DNA of 64,000 nt, taken from the NCBI RefSeq assembly GCF_026344035.1, contig NZ_JAPKND010000004.1, positions 248,001-312,000 on the forward strand. Direction: 5' to 3'. The DNA comes from Alcaligenes endophyticus (GTDB lineage: Bacteria > Pseudomonadota > Gammaproteobacteria > Burkholderiales > Burkholderiaceae_B). The notes below the pieces were generated by a model. That model saw only the letters and a list, made by a program, of their open reading frames with translations, did not search any database and was not told the DNA's origin. Below are positions 1 to 8,802 of the stretch, one piece after another. How positions within the stretch are numbered: the stretch's first letter is position 1; each line of letters starts with the position of its first letter. The position numbers and the translations under genes are program-made.

Positions 1-285
1 CGCATCCAACTCTACATAATCAACAAACCTACCGGCGTCGATCTCAGTACAGGCGCGGCACACACCACAAGGCGCAGCAGTAATACCTGTTTCACAATTC
101 AAGGATTTTGCTAGGATTCGCGATAAGGTCGTTTTACCTACCCCGCGAGTACCGGTAAATAACCAAGCATGATGTAAACGTTGCGTCTCCAATGCATGCG
201 TCAATGCCTTGACCACATGGTCTTGGCCAATCAATGTGTCAAATGAGCGAGGCCGCCACTTACGCGCCAGAACTAAGTAAGTCAT
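1..285 (-). CDS. dnaX: DNA polymerase III subunit gamma/tau, N-terminal part (runs off left edge)
   Basis: This is the first 95 codons of the clamp-loader ATPase that builds the replicative polymerase holoenzyme and loads the beta clamp. The N-terminus, MTYLVLARKWRPRSF, is the conserved DnaX opening and fixes the ATG at 285. A Walker A motif, GTRGVGKT, lies at residues 45-52. The four zinc-binding cysteines of bacterial DnaX follow at about residues 64, 73, 76 and 79 (CGVCRAC region). The rest of the AAA+ domain and the tau part lie outside the window, so it cannot be seen whether a frameshift site for gamma exists. The ffs RNA gene lies just upstream on the same strand, an order common in Betaproteobacteria. 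Confidence 0.96.
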   Translation of the reverse strand, partial: MTYLVLARKWRPRSFDTLIGQDHVVKALTHALETQRLHHAWLFTGTRGVGKTTLSRILAKSLNCETGITAAPCGVCRACTEIDAGRFVDYVELDA

Positions 286-413
286 GCATATTGCAGATAG
301 ATATCCGCCTCAATAAACCGAGCAGCAAAAAGTGTACCGGATTCGGTGGGGAAGGTGGAAACAGGATAAGACAAGATGGGTGATATGACCCCATAAAAGA
401 AGGCCAAAAGAGG

Positions 414-511
414 ATGGCGAGCCTGACTCCGGCACTGACTCTGCACGGCTATGGCTGCTTCGTTCCCGACCTGACCAGGTTCACCGCCGAACCATGCGGA
501 GGGGCCCGCCA
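414..511 (-). ncRNA. ffs: 4.5S RNA, signal recognition particle RNA (small bacterial type)
   Basis: The RNA partner of Ffh in the signal recognition particle, which targets nascent membrane proteins to SecYEG. Read on the minus strand it contains the conserved apical domain (ACCUGGUCAGG, then GAACGAAGCAGCC), which matches the Ffh-binding loops of E. coli 4.5S RNA closely. The ends close into a stem: GGCGGGCC at the 5' end (plus 503-510) pairs fully with GGCUCGCC at the 3' end (plus 416-423), counting one G-U pair. A U-rich stretch follows the 3' end. The boundaries come from this stem and from the -10 box just upstream, and could be off by a few bases. Confidence 0.93.
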
Positions 512-517
512 CGTGAT

Positions 518-523
518 AGTGTA
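518..523 (-). promoter_or_regulatory. -10 box of the ffs promoter
   Basis: TACACT on the minus strand sits 7 bases before the G run that begins the 4.5S RNA, the right distance for a -10 hexamer. No good -35 hexamer is visible 16-18 bases further up. The box is just past the addA stop codon, so the upstream part of the promoter lies within the 3' end of addA. Confidence 0.55.
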
Positions 524-526
524 ACA

Positions 527-3500
527 CTAAACCGTCTGATGAGGCAGCCATAAATCTACCCGTGGAAAATAAAGTGCTGCTTTCGCGGGTCGACCGTCTA
601 AACCTGAAACCTGCCGACAATAACGTTCGAGTTGCTCTGAGTAGCGCATTTGCATACGAGTAATGAAGTCTTGTGTTGACTCCCCCTCATGTGGCACAGA
701 TGTTTTATAGTCAACCACTAACCAGTGATCTTCCCTTGATATGGCCAAATCAATGATCGACACTCGCCCACTCCCATCGAGTAATGACCATTCCCGATGT
801 GCTTTGGTTAAGCCCAACAACCATTGCCCCTGCTGGGAGTTTAACGTAGCTAGCAAGGTGTCATGCACCTCTTGGGTGGCGCGGCTTAGCTGAAGGCTGG
901 GCACACCAGCCCGGCGCAATTGCAAGTTCATCACGTTCATAGTTGTCGCTAAACGTGCAGCATCCCACTGCTCCACACCCTCTTTACCGATGCGCTCTAG
1001 CCATGCATGAGCCACTTCACCCATGGCTCGCTCAGCCCCCTGCTCTGCACTCCACTGCCAGCTTTGATGATCAACTGCTGTGCTCGCGTGGGGGACTTGC
1101 ACGGCAGCAAACTCCGCGACGGCTAAACGTCTCAATACCCCTTGCGCTCGCGCGTTCACCTGAGCTTGCTGCGGGGTAGGTTCGCGCTTGCTTAAGCTTT
1201 CCCATTGTGGCGGGGGTAAGGCATCTAAGGCAGGCCATAAACGACTCAGCAAAGATCGGCCATCTGGCGCTTGCACACTCGAGTCCGCCTTAAGAGATAA
1301 CTCAGCACATAAATGCAACTCTTGTCTGGCACGCGTAAGCGCCACATATATCAACCGGCGCACCTCCTGCTCGGAGCGATATTTTTCCCGCTCTGCTAAA
1401 AACCGCGCGATAGGATCACGCTGTTCGGTGCCGCGATGAGCCAAGGGGCCCAGAATTAAGCTCTCCGCACTATGCTCTATCCGTATTAGCGGATCCCGAT
1501 CTGCCGTGGAGATATGATGCAAACCATACAAAATCACTGACTCAAACTCTAGCCCCTTGGACTTATGTATCGTCATCACCTCTACTGAGGCACCCTTGTT
1601 TTGCGGTGTTGCATAAAGTTTGCTGATACGCAAGGCCAGCTCAGCTTGATCGGGCGGCCCATAAGGGCATAAGTCTTCCAGCAAGCGAAATACTTGTTCC
1701 GCATCCGCTAAATCAGTGACAGAAGAATAGGCTCGCTCGCCCCCCAATCGACGCCAACACTCTTGCACCCAAGTGGCAAACGGGAACTGACCGCTACGAT
1801 TGCTGGTATCAAGCAACACTTGAGCGGCATGCTGCACACGCAGCCATTGCTCAGGCTCGTAATCGTGCTGCTGTGCTTGTGCCAGCAACTCCGGCAACAC
1901 GGCGTTGGGATGGTCTGCACACAAGCGATGTAAGCTGTGTAAGCTTAAACCGCACAACGGAGACCGAAGTAAGGCTAAGTATGCCAAGCGATCACCAGGA
2001 TGTGCTAAGGCGCCAATCAACTGCACCAAGTCCACCACCACTGGCCGTTGCGCCAAACTTTCTAACTCTACAGCACGGCAAGGAATGTTTTGCTCTTGCA
2101 GCAAACGCACCAAGCCACGCAAATTGGACCGTGTACGCACCAGTATAGCTACCGGGTGTGCGCTGTCTGGATAACGAGCCAGGGCATCTTTCACCAAGGC
2201 CAGTACGCACTCCCGAGACTGCTGTTGGGCTAAAAGCGCCGCTGGCTCAGTGTACGGTTCCTCTTGCTCTCGGTAATGCCAAGCAGGGTGAAAATGAGTG
2301 CGTTTTTCGTCCTCCCCCTCATTAAAGGGCACCGAAGGCGCATAGCTCACTGCCCCCATTAATGGATCGGCTTGCGACGCAAACAAATGACTACCCGCTT
2401 TATTCACCCAATCCACCAACATAGGATGTGAGCGGAAATTATTACTAAGTTGCAAGTTAATCAACGGCACTGAGCCCAAACATCCCGCTTGGCTAACTTG
2501 CAAAAACAAGCCTACTTCTGCTTTGCGAAAGCGATAAATGGACTGCATGGGGTCGCCTACTAAGAACAAGCTGCGGCCGTCCCCAGGCTCCCAGCCTGAG
2601 GTCAAGCGCTCTAGAAGCAGTACTTGCGAATGGCTGGTATCTTGAAACTCATCCACCAATAAGTGACGTATGGCTTTGTCCATTGATAAGAGCAAGTCGC
2701 CGGGCTCGTCAGCCGTGCCCAGTGCCATCAGGGCGCGTTGGGCTATTTCAGTAAAGTCGACCTCGGCCTCTTGAGCAAAGCGCAGTTTAAGCTGAGCCGA
2801 CGCCAACCACAAAACATCAATCAAATTGCTCAGTATTTCCGCCTGCTCAGCACTGTAGCCCTGTGGCAAGTGAGCGACTTGGGCCAACAAATTAATCCAT
2901 GGCTCATTACCTGAATAAGTCGCAAGCCATTGCATGATACGTTCTTTCTGGGGAGTTTTAGGGGGGAATCCCTGGCGAGCATCTACCCGTTTACGTAAGC
3001 CTCCTGTGCTAGTGAGCAACGCTGCTGCCAAGGCTTGCCAATACGGTAATGCGTCAAGCTCCGCCTCAAACTCAGCTCCATCCCAATCTAGCAAGCAGCG
3101 GCTTGTATCGTCATTGAGTATCTGTGCGGCAAAGCGCAAAGGCTCAGCCAGCTCTGTCCACCACCCAAATGGCATGACAGAACTCACCCGCTCTAACTGC
3201 TGTACGACCACTCTTTCTAGACTATCGCCAAGCACGGCCATATTATCGGCGCCCGCAAGCAAGGCCTGCCACTGATCTCTGCTCGCCAACATATCTGCTA
3301 ATACTTGTTGCGCAGGTTTAATATTGACGTCCATGTGCTCTAGGAAACGGGCCACCGCTGGCTCAGTTTCCACCATATCCAAGCAAGCCTGTGCCGCCGC
3401 CTCATAATGCGCGCGAGCATCTGTAGCAATCGCCGGCATGCCACCTAGGCCCGTGACCCAAGGCATACCATGAACCAAATGAGCGCATAACGCGTCAATC

Positions 3501-3850
3501 GTGCGAATGCTCAGACGGCCCGGGAAATCGAGCAAATCCCATCCCATTTCCCGGTTGCGTTGCATCGCGGCACAAGCCAGTTCCCAACTGCGCACCTTGT
3601 ACGACTCTGGCGGCCGCCCCAGTTGGGCACTCGCTAGTTTTTCCAGCACTCGTGCATGCATTTCAGCGGCCGCTTTGCGGGTAAAAGTAATCGCAACTAT
3701 TTCCTCTGGTCGCTCAGCAAGCGCCAATAAGGCCAAGATACGATCGGTTAATAGTTCTGTTTTTCCTGACCCCGCTGGCGCTTGCACTAAATAAGAATAG
3801 CGTGGATCAATGGCTTGGGCACGTGCCTGACTATCACTGGGTTGCTTCAT
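527..3850 (-). CDS. addA: AddA/RecB-like UvrD-family helicase-nuclease
   Basis: ATP-driven 3'-5' DNA helicase with a nuclease domain, for processing double-strand breaks ahead of RecA loading. Walker A (APAGSGKT) is at residues 24-31. The DEFQDT helicase motif is near residue 400, and a NNFRSHP motif follows. The C-terminal RecB-type nuclease core shows IIDLA followed by VVDYKTS at about residues 1030-1045. Length is 1107 aa from the ATG at 3850, preferred over longer in-frame options because the AddA-type N-terminus (MKQPSDSQ...) and a GAGG ribosome site lie there. It overlaps the upstream addB-like gene by 17 bases, so the two are translationally coupled. The symbol is by family and partner; RecB-like naming is also possible. 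Confidence 0.88.
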   Translation of the reverse strand: MKQPSDSQARAQAIDPRYSYLVQAPAGSGKTELLTDRILALLALAERPEEIVAITFTRKAAAEMHARVLEKLASAQLGRPPESYKVRSWELACAAMQRNREMGWDLLDFPGRLSIRTIDALCAHLVHGMPWVTGLGGMPAIATDARAHYEAAAQACLDMVETEPAVARFLEHMDVNIKPAQQVLADMLASRDQWQALLAGADNMAVLGDSLERVVVQQLERVSSVMPFGWWTELAEPLRFAAQILNDDTSRCLLDWDGAEFEAELDALPYWQALAAALLTSTGGLRKRVDARQGFPPKTPQKERIMQWLATYSGNEPWINLLAQVAHLPQGYSAEQAEILSNLIDVLWLASAQLKLRFAQEAEVDFTEIAQRALMALGTADEPGDLLLSMDKAIRHLLVDEFQDTSHSQVLLLERLTSGWEPGDGRSLFLVGDPMQSIYRFRKAEVGLFLQVSQAGCLGSVPLINLQLSNNFRSHPMLVDWVNKAGSHLFASQADPLMGAVSYAPSVPFNEGEDEKRTHFHPAWHYREQEEPYTEPAALLAQQQSRECVLALVKDALARYPDSAHPVAILVRTRSNLRGLVRLLQEQNIPCRAVELESLAQRPVVVDLVQLIGALAHPGDRLAYLALLRSPLCGLSLHSLHRLCADHPNAVLPELLAQAQQHDYEPEQWLRVQHAAQVLLDTSNRSGQFPFATWVQECWRRLGGERAYSSVTDLADAEQVFRLLEDLCPYGPPDQAELALRISKLYATPQNKGASVEVMTIHKSKGLEFESVILYGLHHISTADRDPLIRIEHSAESLILGPLAHRGTEQRDPIARFLAEREKYRSEQEVRRLIYVALTRARQELHLCAELSLKADSSVQAPDGRSLLSRLWPALDALPPPQWESLSKREPTPQQAQVNARAQGVLRRLAVAEFAAVQVPHASTAVDHQSWQWSAEQGAERAMGEVAHAWLERIGKEGVEQWDAARLATTMNVMNLQLRRAGVPSLQLSRATQEVHDTLLATLNSQQGQWLLGLTKAHREWSLLDGSGRVSIIDLAISREDHWLVVDYKTSVPHEGESTQDFITRMQMRYSEQLERYCRQVSGLDGRPAKAALYFPRVDLWLPHQTV

Positions 3851-6488
3851 CCTGATCCTCGCGCTCATCGTGTAAACGTAAAAAAGGTAAAACATCGCAA
3901 TAGCGCAAGTCGTCTGTATTGACACTTTGATTGGATGCGACGCCAATGTTGAACTCGTGCGCTAATTGGTGGATAGCTTGGCGCCATGAGTTCAGTAGCG
4001 CGCCCCAGCTATGCCCATCGGGCCAATCAATCAGCCCAGTTAGCACCAGCCCTTCTACACCCATGCCTACCAGCTCTACCTGTCGAGCATGTAAACGAGC
4101 AAGGCTGGCCGCCACTACGTTTTGTCCTTGCTCTTGCAGTACCACGGCATAAAAAGGCAATTGCAAGTTTATAGGACGCGGACGTAACCACTCTTGTTTC
4201 AGCCTGAAGTCTCCACTGCCCGTCTTGTAATCAATCAGTACACAACTGCCATCTTCCAAACGATCTAAACGATCGAGACGCAACCGCAACTGTAAGGCTT
4301 CGTATTGCCACGTATGTTGCTGCTCGATACCCGCCACACTATAGGGCTCGCGATGTAACTCTAGCTCGACGTAATTAGCCAAAATCGCCTGAGCACGCTC
4401 AATTTCCAACGCTTGTAATACCGCCCCATAATCACCCAACTGCGCTTGGGCAGCCTCCTGCGTCACCTGCCCAAGAATGGACGGTAAACGCCCTTGCGAC
4501 AGAGCATGTTGCAACGCCTGCTGATCTGGCAAAGCAACGCACAACAACTCCAATAAATGATGCAAAAACAAGCCTCGACTATTCATATCAGCCAAGGTAG
4601 CGTAAGCAGGTAACTGCCGAGCATGCAAACGATAGCGCACAAAAGCCCATAAGGGGTTACGTGCTTGCGCCTCTATGACCGCTACTCCCCCTGCAGTGCG
4701 CTCCTGCGACGTTAAAGCCGGCCCTTGCTCATCGTGATACCACTCTACTTGCACCGCTGGGATAGCCTGCGTAGCACGACTGGGCTCGAAGTGGTGACGC
4801 GGATAAGAGGCAATCAAAGGACTAGGCCGCAATAGCTGCTCACCCTCGCTTTGCGGGTAACTTAACCACACCGTATCCGCGCTGCGCAGCAAGGAGTGCA
4901 TGATTAAGCGAGCCCATGCCAGCTCTCGCTCAGGGGTCGCTCTAGGCGCCTGCATGCGTCGCTGCGCGGGGGCGGGAAGTAAAGGATTCGGACGCACCAC
5001 AGCAGGCAATACCGCATCACTTAAGCCTAATACCCAGACGGCATCCCAACGTCCTCCTTCCGCCTCAAGGAAGCCCAACACATCAAGCCTGGCTTGTGCG
5101 GCACGTTGGGGCTGGAAAGGCGTTTCACGCAACTTTAAGCTAAACAGTTGCTGGGCATATTGCACACTTATCGCCCCCCAAGCAGGAGCCTGCGCTGCCA
5201 ATTGCTGTAACGCATGCTGCAGCGCTTCTAAGGTTTGAAAACCGGCGCTATCAAGGGCAACATTACCAGGGAAGCCCAAAATTTCCAGTGCTTTTCGCCA
5301 ATGCTGCGCCCAAGCCATGCTGTCTTGGAGCCGAGGCGCCTGTACCGTTAGCGCGTATGCTTGCTCCCAAGCCTGCGCTAAAATGGGAGCATGTTCGTAC
5401 AAGGCTTGTTGGAACCGCTCGGCTGTAATAGACAGCTCTTGTCGTTCGCGCCATATCACATCGATAAGGGCTCGCCCCCCTGCCTCGGCCTGCCCCCCCG
5501 CGCATAAGCCCTGCAATAACGCCGACGCCAAAACGCTGGGTTCCGCATGCCGCTCAGTGGCCAACACAGCCAGCACTTTTACCCAAGACAATGCCGCACG
5601 CGCGAATGGCCACTCCGCCAAGGGGCGCGCCGCAGCCACGTTATAGGCATGCACGGATTGTCCTTGATCCGACAATGCCTTCCGCATTACTCGATGAACC
5701 AGTGGTATTTGCGTTTCCAGTGAGGGGGCAACAATAGCCACCTTAGCGTCAGGATCTGCATCTAAAAGCTGCCGAGCCCAACTTGCCGCTTGATGCCACT
5801 CATCATGGGTGTCGATCGCGCTATGGCAATACACATGACTGGCGATCGGCTCTGGCACGATGAGCCGATAAATCTGCACGCCTTGTGCTTGGATGGCTTC
5901 AAGCAAGTCGGTGAAGCGCGGGGAAAACTCGTGAAAGCCAAGCACTACAAGGCGCTTGAAATCAAGCGCAAACGCCTTATGACGGATTGCAGTGAGTACG
6001 CGTTCTATGCTGGTATTGGCATCATCAAGATCCAACTGCTGCAACTGCTGTCGGTACGCGCTACGCCACTGCAAAAAATGCTCATAATCAGCGGTGTGCT
6101 CTGGCGGCAGTACTCGAATCTTCCACTCATCTTGCAACCTGTCCGCCTCGGCAGCACTACGAGCGGCCTGAGCAATATCCAAAAAATAGCCATCCTCTTC
6201 GCAAGCCCGAATAGCTTGTTGCCATAATAAGTGACTGGTAAAGTTGTCGACTTCATGGGCTGCTGGCTCATAGCCGGCAACAAAACACAGTTGATCACTA
6301 ATTTGACGTAACCACGCCCCAAAAGGCACAATTGCTGGGATGGTCAAGCTAGATTGTGTGCGCTCCACACGCATCGACAACTGTCCTAACAAGCGCCTAG
6401 CATAACGATTGTTAACAGTAATCACTAAAGTGCTATTGCTCTCGAAAGAGAGCAAATCATCTAGGTTTAAGGGTTCAAACTCCTGCAT
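3834..6488 (-). CDS. addB: AddB-like PD-(D/E)XK nuclease family protein
   Basis: Second subunit of an AddAB-type break-repair enzyme. The 884-aa protein carries a C-terminal RecB-family nuclease motif (CVLIDYKTG, about residue 750) preceded by the RLDRLDRLEDGS strand. The N-terminal half resembles an inactivated helicase, with no intact Walker A (the TVNNRYARRLL region stands where one would be expected). The start at 6488 gives MQEFEPLNLDD. The gene sits directly upstream of the helicase-nuclease gene with a 17-base overlap. No recC- or recD-like gene is in the window, which fits the AddAB rather than the RecBCD arrangement. The AddB assignment rests on architecture and partner gene rather than on strong similarity along its length. 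Confidence 0.82.
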   Translation of the reverse strand: MQEFEPLNLDDLLSFESNSTLVITVNNRYARRLLGQLSMRVERTQSSLTIPAIVPFGAWLRQISDQLCFVAGYEPAAHEVDNFTSHLLWQQAIRACEEDGYFLDIAQAARSAAEADRLQDEWKIRVLPPEHTADYEHFLQWRSAYRQQLQQLDLDDANTSIERVLTAIRHKAFALDFKRLVVLGFHEFSPRFTDLLEAIQAQGVQIYRLIVPEPIASHVYCHSAIDTHDEWHQAASWARQLLDADPDAKVAIVAPSLETQIPLVHRVMRKALSDQGQSVHAYNVAAARPLAEWPFARAALSWVKVLAVLATERHAEPSVLASALLQGLCAGGQAEAGGRALIDVIWRERQELSITAERFQQALYEHAPILAQAWEQAYALTVQAPRLQDSMAWAQHWRKALEILGFPGNVALDSAGFQTLEALQHALQQLAAQAPAWGAISVQYAQQLFSLKLRETPFQPQRAAQARLDVLGFLEAEGGRWDAVWVLGLSDAVLPAVVRPNPLLPAPAQRRMQAPRATPERELAWARLIMHSLLRSADTVWLSYPQSEGEQLLRPSPLIASYPRHHFEPSRATQAIPAVQVEWYHDEQGPALTSQERTAGGVAVIEAQARNPLWAFVRYRLHARQLPAYATLADMNSRGLFLHHLLELLCVALPDQQALQHALSQGRLPSILGQVTQEAAQAQLGDYGAVLQALEIERAQAILANYVELELHREPYSVAGIEQQHTWQYEALQLRLRLDRLDRLEDGSCVLIDYKTGSGDFRLKQEWLRPRPINLQLPFYAVVLQEQGQNVVAASLARLHARQVELVGMGVEGLVLTGLIDWPDGHSWGALLNSWRQAIHQLAHEFNIGVASNQSVNTDDLRYCDVLPFLRLHDEREDQDEATQ

Positions 6489-6594
6489 GCTCAGGCCCCG
6501 TCCTTTCCAGAGGGTCTACAATAAGGCTATTGTAACTGGCAGGAATTACCTGTGCCCTACTTGAATACAGCCCTCATACTCTTACACTTAAATC

Positions 6595-7407
6595 ATGCCC
6601 AAGAACCAGCCCTTGATCGAAATCAACAGCAGTTTGTCCCTAAGCACGGCGGGGCGTAGTTGGGGCAGTGCCAGACGCATGGCCTTGCTTGCAGCTATCG
6701 CCGAACACGGCTCTATTTCTGCTGCCGCGCGGCATATTAACATCACATACAAGGCAGCCTGGGACGCCATCGAAACCATGAATAACTTGGCCGGTGAGCC
6801 CTTGGTTGAACGTACAACAGGGGGAGCAGGCGGTGGTGGAGCGCGATTGACCCAGCGAGCAAATGAGCTACTGCGTCACTTCCAAGCCTATGATCGAATG
6901 CACCAACGGTTCATGAACCGTCTTAGCCAAATTGGACAATTTGGCGCTAACAATGTGGAACTATTACAAGCCATGATGCTACAAACTTCTGCCCGCAATA
7001 ATCTACAAGGCGTGATCAGCGCAATCAAAACTGGCGCCGTAAACGATGAAATTATTTTAGATATTGGCCACGAGCAACAAATAGTGGCTTCCATTACCTC
7101 GGAAAGCACCCAAAACTTGGGCTTAAAAATAGGACAAAAAGCTCTTGCTTTTTTAAAAGCCTCTTCCGTATTAGTAGGCGTCAACAACGATGGCGCAACA
7201 CTGTCTGCACGCAATCAGTTAGCAGGAAAAATCACACGCATTATTCCTGGCGCTGTTAACGCCGAAGTCAGTATAGAGCTGGCTCCGGGGCAAACCGTTA
7301 CCGCAACCATTACGCTCGAGAGCGTAAGACGCTTAGGCTTACAAGAAAACCAAGTCGCTTACGCTATATTTAAAGCTTCTAGTGTCATGTTGGCTACCCT
7401 AGAGTGA
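6595..7407 (+). CDS. modE: ModE-family molybdate-dependent transcriptional regulator
   Basis: Represses the molybdate uptake operon when molybdate is bound. Residues about 20-110 form the winged-helix ModE domain (ARRMALLAAIAEHGSISAAARH, continuing to KAAWDAIETMNN), with the glycine-rich turn TGGAGGGGARLT. Two Mop/TOBE repeats follow, each starting SARN.L.G.I and ending FKASSV (about residues 136-200 and 203-268); these bind the oxyanion. The 270-aa length matches full ModE. It is transcribed away from the addB gene and converges on modC, with which it overlaps tail to tail by 14 bases. A likely ModE operator lies in front of modA. Confidence 0.93.
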   Translation: MPKNQPLIEINSSLSLSTAGRSWGSARRMALLAAIAEHGSISAAARHINITYKAAWDAIETMNNLAGEPLVERTTGGAGGGGARLTQRANELLRHFQAYDRMHQRFMNRLSQIGQFGANNVELLQAMMLQTSARNNLQGVISAIKTGAVNDEIILDIGHEQQIVASITSESTQNLGLKIGQKALAFLKASSVLVGVNNDGATLSARNQLAGKITRIIPGAVNAEVSIELAPGQTVTATITLESVRRLGLQENQVAYAIFKASSVMLATLE

Positions 7408-8113
7408 TATCTTCTCGATGCGATGCTTTTAAATCTAAGGCATGGCATTGATCAAACACTCTGCCTTGCCTAATTCGAAACACTTGCTCAGACAAAACGC
7501 GCGCATCCTCAGGATCGTGCGTGATGAGCACCGTCGGCATATCAAGTGAATGCTGTAACTCAGCCAGTTCAGCGCGCAAGCGAATCCGTAAGTCTTGGTC
7601 TAAGGCCGCCAAAGGCTCATCCAGCAATAATAAATCGGGCTCTACCGCTAAGGCCCGTGCTAGGGCGGTGCGTTGCTTCTGTCCGCCCGACAACTGGGCT
7701 GGATAGCTACGCAGAACACTGGTTAATTCAAATGCATCGACCCAACGCTGTGCTTGGGCAGGCAAATGCCGAGCAGAGCGATTAAACCATGAGTGATTCA
7801 AACCGAAGCAAATGTTTTGCGCCACCGTCAGATGCGGGAACAAGCCGTAGTCTTGAAAAAGATAAGCCACTTTGCGCTGCTGCGGCGCCAAGTTAATTTT
7901 TTTTTCTGAATCGAAAAATACTCGATTTCCTACTTGAATTTTGCCTTGTTCGGGCGTTAGCAAACCTGCTATTGCCTGCACCGTCATTGATTTGCCCGAC
8001 CCAGAAGGGCCGTACAAAGCAATATGCTTAGCGTCGCTATGCAAATGAATATCTAAAATAAACTCACGCGTAGGCGAGACTAATTTACGCTGTATAGCCA
8101 ACAAAAAACTCAT
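7394..8113 (-). CDS. modC: Molybdate ABC transporter ATP-binding protein (short form, no TOBE domain)
   Basis: Energises molybdate import through ModB. Walker A GPSGSGKS is at residues 35-42; the ABC signature LSGGQKQR and Walker B LLLLDEPLAALD follow. Start chosen at 8113 (MSFLLAIQRKL), whose ATG overlaps the modB stop as ATGA; a longer in-frame extension has no support. At 239 aa it ends soon after the H-loop (VLITHDPEDA), so the C-terminal TOBE domain found in full-length ModC (about 350 aa) is missing. Molybdate sensing may rest on ModE alone (inference). Last gene of modABC. Confidence 0.93.
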   Translation of the reverse strand: MSFLLAIQRKLVSPTREFILDIHLHSDAKHIALYGPSGSGKSMTVQAIAGLLTPEQGKIQVGNRVFFDSEKKINLAPQQRKVAYLFQDYGLFPHLTVAQNICFGLNHSWFNRSARHLPAQAQRWVDAFELTSVLRSYPAQLSGGQKQRTALARALAVEPDLLLLDEPLAALDQDLRIRLRAELAELQHSLDMPTVLITHDPEDARVLSEQVFRIRQGRVFDQCHALDLKASHREDITLG

Positions 8114-8781
8114 CGTTCTCTCCGCGTCTGTCGAGGAGACAAGGCACTCGCACTCCACAGCACCACGACACACGTGATGGAAATCACCATTACCAAGAAC
8201 GTTGCTAAGCTATCATCCCCTGCCTGCACCGCCTCGTAAATAGCAATTGACATGGTTTGGGTACGCCCAGGAATGCTTCCAGCAATCATTAGCGTCGCCC
8301 CAAACTCACCTAAGGCGCGCGCAAAAGCCAACAATACACCAGCAAAAATACCTCGGGCAGCCATGGGTAGGCTGACCCGAAAAAAAACGGCTATTGCCCC
8401 AACTCCTAGTACCCGAGCGGCGTCTTCAACTCGCCCATCCACATCCTCAAAAGCCGCCCTCGCCGCCTTCAATACCATAGGAAAAGCCACAACAGACGCT
8501 GCAAGCACCGCTCCTTGCCAGGTAAACACCAATTCTATTCCTATACTAGCCAAATACTGTCCTAATGGACTGCGCCGGCCAAAAAGCACTAATAAATAGT
8601 AGCCAATTACCGTAGGCGGAAGCACCATAGGCAGCGTCAAAATAGAATCTACCAAGTCACACCAGCGTGAAGGCCAGCGTGACAAGGCATAGGCAATACC
8701 AATTCCCATTACACACGCAATTAAGGTTGCCCAACCGGCAACCTTGAGAGACAGCATTAATGGAACCCAAACTGTATTCAT
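8110..8781 (-). CDS. modB: Molybdate ABC transporter permease
   Basis: Inner-membrane channel of the molybdate importer. The 223-aa protein has several hydrophobic helices (for example residues about 10-30 and 45-65) and the ABC permease coupling loop RALGEFGATLMIAGS, which contacts ModC. The N-terminus MNTVWVPLMLSLKVAGWA is typical for ModB. Its stop overlaps the modC start by four bases, and modA ends 21 bases upstream of its ATG, so modABC forms one operon read leftwards. Confidence 0.94.
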   Translation of the reverse strand: MNTVWVPLMLSLKVAGWATLIACVMGIGIAYALSRWPSRWCDLVDSILTLPMVLPPTVIGYYLLVLFGRRSPLGQYLASIGIELVFTWQGAVLAASVVAFPMVLKAARAAFEDVDGRVEDAARVLGVGAIAVFFRVSLPMAARGIFAGVLLAFARALGEFGATLMIAGSIPGRTQTMSIAIYEAVQAGDDSLATFLVMVISITCVVVLWSASALSPRQTRRER

Positions 8782-8802
8782 AGAAATTTATTTGAGCAAC
8801 AA

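Noticed and set aside
282-620. 112-residue minus-strand frame over the ffs region
   Set aside because: It overlaps the 4.5S RNA gene and the 3' end of addA and has no protein-family features.
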